Source: Zipacnadum sp036504235 (lineage in GTDB: Bacteria > Armatimonadota > Zipacnadia > Zipacnadales > Zipacnadaceae). From it: DNA of 13,852 bases. Made by a program: the position numbers and the translations under genes. Where the stretch lies: NCBI GenBank assembly GCA_036504235.1, contig DASXVN010000070.1, positions 1 through 13,852 on the forward strand. The letters are read 5' to 3'. This document shows, piece after piece, positions 7,960 to 13,852 of the stretch (its first letter is position 1; every line of letters starts with the position of its first letter). A model generated the notes under the pieces. It did no database searches, was not told where the DNA came from, and saw only the letters and a program-made list of their open reading frames with translations.

Positions 7960-7965
7960 AGCGGG
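7948..7965 (+). other. Hairpin spanning the stop codon of the first repeat gene
   Basis: CCCGCTC (7948-7954) pairs perfectly with GAGCGGG (7959-7965) around the loop CGTA. The TAG stop (7957-7959) lies in the loop and first stem base. The second paralogue has a comparable stop-spanning stem at 11721-11748, so the feature was either duplicated with the gene or kept by selection. Confidence 0.5.
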
Positions 7966-7972
7966 TCAACTA

Positions 7973-8010
7973 ACAGCGCGCCCTGCCCCGCCCGGGGTAG
8001 GGCGCGCTGT
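7973..8010 (+). terminator. Terminator-like 17-bp hairpin after the first repeat gene
   Basis: Positions 7973-7989 pair with 7994-8010 (17 pairs, one G-T wobble) around the loop GCCC. The core GCGCGCCCTG recurs in the hairpin after the second paralogue. No T-run follows, so it may work as a GC-only terminator or a 3'-end stabiliser. The next gene starts 38 nt downstream. Confidence 0.6.
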
Positions 8011-8048
8011 CGTGTCAGCCTCGCAAATCGTCGTGAAAGGGAGGAACG

Positions 8049-11000
8049 ATGAGAGCATTCACAATAATCGAGCTGGTGGTAGTGTTGCTGGTCCTGATGC
8101 TGATCGGGACCGTTAGCGTCTTTGCCGGCACAGGTGTGCGGGGAGGCGTGAGCGGAACGGATCGTGCATTCGTCACGGGCGGGGGGGGAGTGCCCGCTAA
8201 TCAAATCCAAGCTTTCAAGTATCTAGACGTGTGGTCGGCCGTGGCCGACCAGGTTGCCGGCGGTACCACCTCATCCGCGGATGCTCCCCAGGTTAGATTG
8301 TGCAGTGTCACGGACGCGTGGGGCTCGTTGGCCTACGTAGGCTCCGCGCTCCTGGCGGCGCCGGACGGAGTCGCGATCAACGACCAGAGCGTTTCACCGA
8401 CCACCGTGGCCTCCGGGGGGGCGGTCGCCTGCAGCGTGACCGCAACTGACACCAAGGGCCATGCGATTTCCTATCAGTGGACGGCTACCCTGAAGAGCCC
8501 ACCCCATACCGCGGGCGGTTCTTTCGACCATCCTACCAGCGCCAGCACTAGCTGGACCGCTCCGGTCGTCACCGGGAACACCGTGTACCTGATCAAGGTC
8601 GTTGCCAGTTGTACTGGCGGCCAGACCGCGACTTGGACCAGCGGGGACATCACCGTACAGCCTCCCGCCGATGCCGTTAACATCAGCGCCGGCCCCTCGG
8701 GGGTCCCCAACCCGGTGGTCTCCGGCCACACGGTGCAATGTGACGTGACCGCCGCCGACACCCAGGCCCATGGGCTTACTTACGCCTGGACCGCCAAGGA
8801 CGGGGCCGCCAACCCGGCGGGCTCTTTCAACAACGCGACCTTGCAGAACCCGACCTGGACCGCGCCGGCCAACAACACCGACGCCAGTGTTGACTACACC
8901 CTCGAGGTCACGGTCAGCGATGGCCACGGCCATTCGGCGAAGAAATCCTTCACGGAGACCGTGAGCCCGAGCGCGGACGTGGTCAGCATCACCATTGATC
9001 CCGCGGGCGCCCCGAACCCGGTAGCCTCCGGGGGCACGGCAGCCTGCAGTGTCACCGCGAGTGACACCCACGGCCACGGGCTGACCTATGCCTGGACCGC
9101 CAAGGACGGCGCCGCCAACCCGGCGGGCTCCTTCGATGACGCCACGAAGAGGGACCCGACCTGGACCGCGCCGGCTAATAATACCGACGCCGGTGTTGAC
9201 TACACCCTCGAGGTCACGGTCAGCGATGGCCACGGCCATTCGGCGAAGAAATCCTTCACGGAGACCGTGAGTCCGAGCGCGGATGTGGTCTCGATTGATA
9301 CGGATCCGGCGGGCGACCCCAATCCGGTGGCCTCTGAAGGCACGGTGGCTTGCAGCGTCTCTGCGAGTGACACGCATGGCCACGACCTGACCTACGCCTG
9401 GACCGCCAAGGACGGCGCCGACAACCCGGCGGGCTCCTTTGATGACGCGACTCTGGCCGGGCCGACCTGGACCGCGCCGGTTAATAACACCGACGCCGGT
9501 GTGGACTATACCCTCGAGGTCACAGTTAGCGATGGCCACGGGCAGTCGGCGCAGAAATCCTTCACGGAAACCGTGAGTCCGAGTGACGACGTGGTCTCGA
9601 TTACCAGCGGTCCGGCGGGCGACCCCAATCCGGTGGCCTCCGGAGGCACGGTGGCCACCCACCTCACCGCTTTCGACACGCACTACCATGGCCTAACGTA
9701 CGCCTGGATTGCGAAGGATGCTGCGGACAACCCGGCCGGTTCCTTTGACGATGCTACGGGGAAGGAGCCGACCTGGACCGCACCGGCCAACAACACCGAC
9801 GCCGGTGTTGACTACACCCTCGAGGTCACGGTTAGCGATGGCCACGGGCAGTCGGCGACGGAGTCCTTCGCGGAAACCGTGAGCCCGAGCGCCGACGTGG
9901 TCTCGATTGACACCGATCCCGCCGGCGACCCCAATCCGGTGGCCTCCGGGGGCACGGTGGCCTGCAGCGTCACCGCGAGTGACACGCACAGCCACGACCT
10001 GACCTACGCCTGGACCGCCAAGGACTTCGCGGACAACCCGGTGGGCTCTTTCGACGACGCGACCTTGCAGAACCCGTCCTGGACCGCGCCGGCCAACAAT
10101 GCCGACAACTCCATCGTTTACGTCCTGGAGGTCACGGTCAGCGATGGCCACGGGCAGTCAGCGACGAAATCCTTCGAGGAGACCGTTAGCCCGAGCGCGG
10201 ACGTGGTCTCGATTGATGCGGGTCCGGCGGGCGACCCCAATCCGGTGGGCTCCGCGGGTAGCGTAGCCTGCAGCGTCACCGCTTCTGACACCCATGGCCA
10301 CGGCCTGGGCTTCGTCTGGAGCGCCAAGGACGGCGACGGTAACTCCGCCGGCTCCTTCGACGACACCGGCGCGGCCGGCCCGACCTGGACCGCGCCGGCC
10401 AACAATACCGACGCCCCCGTGGACTACACCCTCGAAGTCCTGGTCGGCGACTATCGCGGCCACTTCGATACGGCGTCCTTCACCGAGACCGTGAGCCCCA
10501 GCCCCGACCTGGTGATTCTCATGACGGGGCCTTCCGGCAACCCCAACGCGGCGGCTTCCTCGGGCCTGGTGCAGCTCAGCGCCGGCGCGACGGATAGCCA
10601 CAGCCACGCGCTCGCCTACCGGTGGACGGCGTGGGACGCAGTCGGCAACCCGGCAGGCAGCTTCGACGATTCCACGCTGCAGAACCCGGTGTGGACCGCG
10701 CCGGCCAATCTGGGGCCGAGCGTGCTGTCCTTCCGTATGCGGCTGGTAGTGAGTTGCGCCAACACGAGTTGCATGGTGTCCTACTGGCAGAACGTGATGC
10801 CGGTTACCCACGCGATCGTCCTCAGCGCCGGTCCGACGGCCTCGCCTAATCCGGTGGCCGGGCGCGCCCAGGTGCAGCTTGGCGCTACCGCCACGGACTC
10901 CAGCGCGCACCTCGTGACGTACCTGTGGACCGCGAAAGACGGGGCGGGCAACTCGGTCGGCAGCTTCGATGACGCGACGCTGCCGAACCCGATATGGACC

Positions 11001-11741
11001 GCGCCATCCAATCCCACCAACCCGGCGCGCACCTACACGATCACCGTGAAGGCCACCTGTGCCAAGGGCAAGACCGTTTCCGCCTTCTTGCGCGAGAAAG
11101 TGGTCAAGGACGGCCTGCCGCTCGAACTGTCGGCCGCTCCCAGTGGCTCACCCAACCCGGTAGCCTCCGGCGGGACGGTGGCGTGCAGCGCGAACGCGAG
11201 CGACAACAACGCCCATTCCATGACTTATCTATGGACCGCCAAGAACGGCGCGGGTGACCCGGTCGGAAGTTTCGACGACGCTACCCTGGCCAATCCGGTG
11301 TGGACGGCGCCCGCTAACCCCGGCGCCACGAACCTGGCGTGTACGCTGGCGGTGACCGTCACCTGCCCCGTAAGCAGCGTCACGGCCTCCTTCCGCGAGA
11401 ACGTCCGGCCGGTGCCGCCGGTCACCGATGCGGTGACGATCACCGGTGGCCCGTACGGCACGCCGAACCCGGTGGCCTCGGAAGGTCAGGCGCAGATGTA
11501 CCTGACCGCGACGGACAGCCTGGGCCACGCGCTGACCTATGCGTGGACCGCCACGGATGGGGCCGGCCATGCGGTGGGGAGCTTCAATGATCCCGCCGCG
11601 CAGAACCCGATCTGGACCGCGCCGGCCAACACGAGCGGCGTCGTGAAGCAGTATAGCCTCAAGGTGTTCGTCACCTGCAGCGCTGGTAAGGTGCGAGCCA
11701 CCACGTTCGTCCAGAAGGTTTTGCCCGCACCTCCCATATAG
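8049..11741 (+). CDS. Large surface protein, eleven PKD/Ig-like modules, prepilin-like leader
   Basis: This 1230-aa paralogue of the preceding gene has ATG 8049 four nt after GGGAGG (8039-8044). Residues 1-26 combine a type IV prepilin-like motif, MRA|FTIIELVVVLLV (short basic leader, Glu at +5 of the putative mature end), with a possible Sec cleavage after V-F-A (26). The conserved segment follows (LDVWSAVADQ at 59-68, VRLCSVT at 82-88). Eleven modules start at residues 106, 208, 310, 412, 514, 616, 718, 820, 921, 1023 and 1127. Modules 3, 4 and 7 carry DTHGH, module 5 DTHYH and module 6 DTHSH. Modules 2-7 generally have one Cys (VACSVTASD type), while some C-terminal ones have a second Cys (VTC), possibly a disulfide. 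No enzyme domain, C-terminal anchor or sorting signal is seen. A G8 tract (8181-8188) lies between leader and modules. It is probably an extracellular or pilus-associated structural or adhesive protein, but the function is unknown. Confidence 0.87.
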   Translation: MRAFTIIELVVVLLVLMLIGTVSVFAGTGVRGGVSGTDRAFVTGGGGVPANQIQAFKYLDVWSAVADQVAGGTTSSADAPQVRLCSVTDAWGSLAYVGSALLAAPDGVAINDQSVSPTTVASGGAVACSVTATDTKGHAISYQWTATLKSPPHTAGGSFDHPTSASTSWTAPVVTGNTVYLIKVVASCTGGQTATWTSGDITVQPPADAVNISAGPSGVPNPVVSGHTVQCDVTAADTQAHGLTYAWTAKDGAANPAGSFNNATLQNPTWTAPANNTDASVDYTLEVTVSDGHGHSAKKSFTETVSPSADVVSITIDPAGAPNPVASGGTAACSVTASDTHGHGLTYAWTAKDGAANPAGSFDDATKRDPTWTAPANNTDAGVDYTLEVTVSDGHGHSAKKSFTETVSPSADVVSIDTDPAGDPNPVASEGTVACSVSASDTHGHDLTYAWTAKDGADNPAGSFDDATLAGPTWTAPVNNTDAGVDYTLEVTVSDGHGQSAQKSFTETVSPSDDVVSITSGPAGDPNPVASGGTVATHLTAFDTHYHGLTYAWIAKDAADNPAGSFDDATGKEPTWTAPANNTDAGVDYTLEVTVSDGHGQSATESFAETVSPSADVVSIDTDPAGDPNPVASGGTVACSVTASDTHSHDLTYAWTAKDFADNPVGSFDDATLQNPSWTAPANNADNSIVYVLEVTVSDGHGQSATKSFEETVSPSADVVSIDAGPAGDPNPVGSAGSVACSVTASDTHGHGLGFVWSAKDGDGNSAGSFDDTGAAGPTWTAPANNTDAPVDYTLEVLVGDYRGHFDTASFTETVSPSPDLVILMTGPSGNPNAAASSGLVQLSAGATDSHSHALAYRWTAWDAVGNPAGSFDDSTLQNPVWTAPANLGPSVLSFRMRLVVSCANTSCMVSYWQNVMPVTHAIVLSAGPTASPNPVAGRAQVQLGATATDSSAHLVTYLWTAKDGAGNSVGSFDDATLPNPIWTAPSNPTNPARTYTITVKATCAKGKTVSAFLREKVVKDGLPLELSAAPSGSPNPVASGGTVACSANASDNNAHSMTYLWTAKNGAGDPVGSFDDATLANPVWTAPANPGATNLACTLAVTVTCPVSSVTASFRENVRPVPPVTDAVTITGGPYGTPNPVASEGQAQMYLTATDSLGHALTYAWTATDGAGHAVGSFNDPAAQNPIWTAPANTSGVVKQYSLKVFVTCSAGKVRATTFVQKVLPAPPI
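8364..11738 (+). repeat. Tandem coding repeats, eleven modules (second paralogue)
   Basis: Module starts are 8364, 8670, 8976, 9282, 9588, 9894, 10200, 10506, 10809, 11115 and 11427. The core modules 2-7 keep an exact 306-bp period and show long shared stretches. For example, 8887-8965 and 9193-9271 are identical over 79 bp. Modules 8-11 are diverged from the core and align one to one with modules 4-7 of the first paralogue, including a 104-aa penultimate module in both. Confidence 0.88.
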
Positions 11742-11748
11742 CGGGCAA
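11721..11748 (+). other. Hairpin spanning the stop codon of the second repeat gene
   Basis: TTGCCCGC (11721-11728) pairs perfectly with GCGGGCAA (11741-11748) around a 12-nt loop. The TAG stop (11739-11741) straddles the loop and the first base of the 3' arm. It is the counterpart of the 7948-7965 stem in the first paralogue. Confidence 0.5.
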
Positions 11749-11753
11749 CTCCG

Positions 11754-11787
11754 CGCGCGCCCTGCTCTTTCCCGAGCAGGGCGCGCG
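11754..11787 (+). terminator. Terminator-like 14-bp hairpin after the second repeat gene
   Basis: 11754-11767 pairs perfectly with 11774-11787 around the loop TTTCCC, with a further G-T pair outside. It shares the GCGCGCCCTGC core with the hairpin at 7973-8010. No T-run follows the stem. Confidence 0.6.
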
Positions 11788-11832
11788 TACGCTCGTCCTC
11801 CGCTCCAACTTTCTCGAATAACCAACTGAGTC

Positions 11833-11852
11833 CAGGAGGATTCTCTCTCCTG
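11833..11852 (+). other. Small hairpin upstream of the GTG-start gene
   Basis: CAGGAG (11833-11838) pairs with CTCCTG (11847-11852) around an 8-nt loop. It includes a Shine-Dalgarno-like AGGAGG (11834-11839) that has no start codon at a useful distance. It lies in the 173-nt gap before the last gene and could be a leader element. No promoter stands out nearby. Confidence 0.3.
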
Positions 11853-11914
11853 CGACAGGAAACACCCCCCAGCCCTAACGGTCGTCCACTCTGCCTGACC
11901 TCGGAGGATTACCC

Positions 11915-13801
11915 GTGCGCCTATCTCGCGTGCTCTGCCTGCTAACCCTGCTGCTGCTGCCTCTGCCGCTGTTCGCCGCTACCGCCACTGAATCCGCCAC
12001 GGCCGCCGGCCAGCGGGTCGTGGTGCTTGAGAACGCGGCCCTCAAGCTGACCGTGGACCCCGCTCTGGGGGGACGCGTCTCCAGCTTCATCTGGAAAGCC
12101 ACCGGTACTGACTGGGTCCTGCCCGGTAACGCCGGCCTGTTCATGGACCACGTCTGGCAGCAGACCTGGCCGGGCGAGTTGCTCAACCGACCCTATGAGG
12201 TCAAGATCCTCGAGGCGGGGCCGGACAAAGCCTCCGTGTCCGCCACGGTCGTCATAGACGGCGCCGGGGATAAGGCCATCGCGGGCGTGCGCCTCACCCG
12301 CACCATGACCCTCACCGGCGACAGCCCGCTGGTGCGGGTCCATTACCGCTTCGACAATCCCACCGCGGAGCCCAAGTCGCCGGGGCCGTGGATGCAGAAC
12401 GTGATCAACGCCGGCGGCCAGCGCAACGATGTCTGGTCCTTCCGCCCGACTACGCGCGGGATCATCACCGGCGCGTGGAGCGAGGCCAAGGGCGCGATTC
12501 TCCCCCCGACGTACGTCGCCGCGACGGACGACTTCTGCTTCGACCCCGTAGCCGGCTGGACCGCGGAGGTCTACCAGCCCACCGGGGAGGGGATCGTCTT
12601 CTACGTGGACTACAACAACCTGCGCTGCCTGTACAACAACGCGGGTTCCGCCTCGGTGGAGGTGTGGCTGGAGCAGGCCCGTCTGGCCCCGGGCAAGTCC
12701 TGGGAGACCGACGTGATCGCCTCCCCCTTCCAGGGGATCAAGGGCGTCAGCTACGCGTCCCCGGCGCTGCTGGGCTACCTCCGGATGGACCTCAAGGAGC
12801 CCAACCTGACGCTGCACAACGAGCTTTTCCCCGGCTTTGCCCCGGCCGCGGGCGCGGTGTCGCTCAAGCTGCAACTGCTCGACTATGACACCGGCAAGGA
12901 GATCTTCGTCAAGGACTTCCCCGGTCTCACCCTGGGGGCCACGGCCGTGAGCAGCGACGCCGAGGTCGCCAACGCGCCGCTCAGCCGCAACCTGCTGGCC
13001 CGGGCTACGGTGACCATGGCCGACGGCAAGACCGTCGTCTATGAGGCCTACCGGGCGGCACCCGGCGTGCTCGGCACCGAGAAGCCCTACCGGATAGCCA
13101 AGCCCCGCCGCGAGCGCTCGGTCGAGCGCCCCGCGCAGATCGTCAAGACCCCGCATGAGGGCTTCAAAATCCTGCACCTGCGCGGCCTCTATCACGACTA
13201 CTATCGCCTGCCCATGGCCGCGCACGTGACCAAGGCGAGCCTGGACTACGGCAGCTTCCGCATCTTCGTCTACGGCCCCTCGATCTCGTATTTCCCCAGC
13301 GACTACTCGACGCTGATGAGCTATGACGCCATCGTCCTGGACAACGTGCCGGTGGAGGCGCTGGACGAGATTACCATGCAGTACCTGACCGACTACGTGA
13401 AAAGTGGCGGCGCCCTGCTGGTGATCGGCGGGCACTGGGCCTTCGGCGGCGGCGGCTATAAGGGCAGCCCGCTGGAGGAACTCCTGCCGGTGACCGTCAA
13501 AGGTCCCTTCGATGTGAAGCAGGTCGCGGGCGGCGTCATCCGGCCCGCGCTGGGGCCGGGGGTCCCGGTGAGCACGCTCTGGTATCAGGACCTGAACGTC
13601 CGCCCGCAGGCGCAGGTGAAGATGTGGGCCGGCGATAAGCCCTTCTGGGTGGAGTGGCGCCTGGGCCAGGGCGTGGCGGCGGTCATGACCGGCGTCTGCT
13701 ATGGCGAGCGCACCGGCGATCTGGTGCCCTTCTGGGAGTGGTCCGGCTGGCCGAAGTGGTTCGGCGAGAAGCTCGTGACCCTGGCCGCGGAGACCAAGTA
13801 G
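11915..13801 (+). CDS. Secreted protein: mutarotase-like plus amidotransferase-like domains
   Basis: This 628-aa protein starts at GTG 11915, 7 nt after GGAGG (11903-11907). Residues 1-21 form a classic Sec signal peptide (MRLSR then a Leu-rich core, cleavage near L-F-A). About 32-275 looks like a galactose-mutarotase-type beta-sandwich, with the LTVDPALGGRVSSF pattern (45-58) seen at the start of such folds. About 280-395 is a further beta-rich segment. From about 414 a Rossmann-like class I glutamine-amidotransferase-like domain begins (FKILHLRG), with YDAIVLDNVP (468-477 region) and the GG..AFGGGGYKG...EELLPV stretch I associate with the putative glutamine amidotransferase family (PF07090-like). 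The usual nucleophile Cys is not evident, so a non-catalytic or carbohydrate-related role is more likely. The substrate is unknown. The frame is intact. It stands alone after a terminator-like hairpin, and no functional link to the repeat proteins is shown beyond shared export. Confidence 0.8.
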   Translation: MRLSRVLCLLTLLLLPLPLFAATATESATAAGQRVVVLENAALKLTVDPALGGRVSSFIWKATGTDWVLPGNAGLFMDHVWQQTWPGELLNRPYEVKILEAGPDKASVSATVVIDGAGDKAIAGVRLTRTMTLTGDSPLVRVHYRFDNPTAEPKSPGPWMQNVINAGGQRNDVWSFRPTTRGIITGAWSEAKGAILPPTYVAATDDFCFDPVAGWTAEVYQPTGEGIVFYVDYNNLRCLYNNAGSASVEVWLEQARLAPGKSWETDVIASPFQGIKGVSYASPALLGYLRMDLKEPNLTLHNELFPGFAPAAGAVSLKLQLLDYDTGKEIFVKDFPGLTLGATAVSSDAEVANAPLSRNLLARATVTMADGKTVVYEAYRAAPGVLGTEKPYRIAKPRRERSVERPAQIVKTPHEGFKILHLRGLYHDYYRLPMAAHVTKASLDYGSFRIFVYGPSISYFPSDYSTLMSYDAIVLDNVPVEALDEITMQYLTDYVKSGGALLVIGGHWAFGGGGYKGSPLEELLPVTVKGPFDVKQVAGGVIRPALGPGVPVSTLWYQDLNVRPQAQVKMWAGDKPFWVEWRLGQGVAAVMTGVCYGERTGDLVPFWEWSGWPKWFGEKLVTLAAETK

Positions 13802-13840
13802 GGGCGCGTTTTGCGTAGCGAAGCGGAGCAACACACGCCC
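13802..13840 (+). terminator. Imperfect long hairpin after the last gene
   Basis: 13802-13814 (GGGCGCGTTTTGC) pairs with 13828-13840 (GCAACACACGCCC) around a 13-nt loop, with one of 13 positions mismatched (T-C) and one other non-Watson-Crick (C-A). It starts right after the stop codon. It may be a terminator or a dispersed repeat. The window ends 12 nt later, and no other feature is visible there. Confidence 0.4.
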
Positions 13841-13852
13841 GCTCGCTAACTG

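Noticed and set aside
8394..9689. 431-codon minus-strand open frame within the second repeat gene
   Set aside because: Its regularity comes from the 306-bp repeats on the + strand. The composition is Arg/Gly/Val-rich and it has no independent support.
8364..11738. CRISPR array or other spaced non-coding repeat
   Set aside because: The 306-bp period is in frame with a single long gene, and the repeats are whole protein modules without short repeat-spacer structure.
5497..11741. N-glycosylation sequons at the WTAPANNT turn of many modules
   Set aside because: Several modules lose the sequon or have proline in it, and the pattern is better explained by conservation of a turn.
11942..13834. 630-codon open frame on the minus strand opposite the last gene
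   Set aside because: It mirrors the + strand gene in GC-rich DNA. Its product is His/Gly/Arg/Val-rich without a recognisable domain, while the + frame has a signal peptide, ribosome-binding site and recognisable folds.

Overview
The window is a GC-rich bacterial chromosome segment in which every supported gene lies on the + strand. The lineage cannot be fixed from sequence alone. The combination of a prepilin-like leader on a large surface protein, long PKD/Ig-like repeat proteins and a secreted mutarotase/amidotransferase-like protein resembles gene content I associate with Armatimonadota or Planctomycetota-type bacteria. This is a low-confidence inference.

Region 1 (1-4635) is a sulfur amino-acid biosynthesis cluster. 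A good sigma70-type promoter (145-171) precedes cysK (cysteine synthase). It is followed by a 255-nt structured leader holding a tiny Shine-Dalgarno-led ORF, then metY (O-acetylhomoserine sulfhydrylase), metX (homoserine O-acetyltransferase) and metW. MetX acetylates homoserine, MetY replaces the acetyl group with sulfide to give homocysteine, and CysK uses sulfide on O-acetylserine to give cysteine. MetW is a SAM-dependent-methyltransferase-fold partner that customarily sits next to metX. The metY-metX gap holds a strong 15-bp hairpin.

Region 2 (4636-5496) is about 860 nt with no convincing large gene. It is unusually rich in inverted repeats: a pair of mutually exclusive hairpins at 5053-5114, a 14-bp perfect palindrome at 5222-5235, and a run of hairpins at 5365-5458 just upstream of the first repeat protein. 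A weak 45-codon ORF with a good ribosome-binding site lies at 4869-5006.

Region 3 (5497-11787) holds two paralogous secreted proteins of 820 and 1230 aa. Each is built of a signal sequence, a short conserved N-terminal segment and a tandem array of roughly 102-aa PKD/Ig-like modules (7 and 11). The last four modules are colinear between the paralogues, and the copy-number difference lies in the core modules. Even the 3' ends are duplicated: each gene has a hairpin across its stop codon followed by a GC-rich terminator-like hairpin. The second paralogue alone starts with a type IV prepilin-like motif. It also alone carries a G8 tract in which a +1 or -1 slip would truncate the protein early.

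Region 4 (11788-13852) encodes a secreted 628-aa protein with a galactose-mutarotase-like N-terminal part and a class-I-amidotransferase-like C-terminal part, starting at GTG and followed by an imperfect long hairpin.

The most interesting unexplained material is the repeat-protein pair: module expansion, change of export signal and possible phase variation, together with the structured RNA-like region in front of it.
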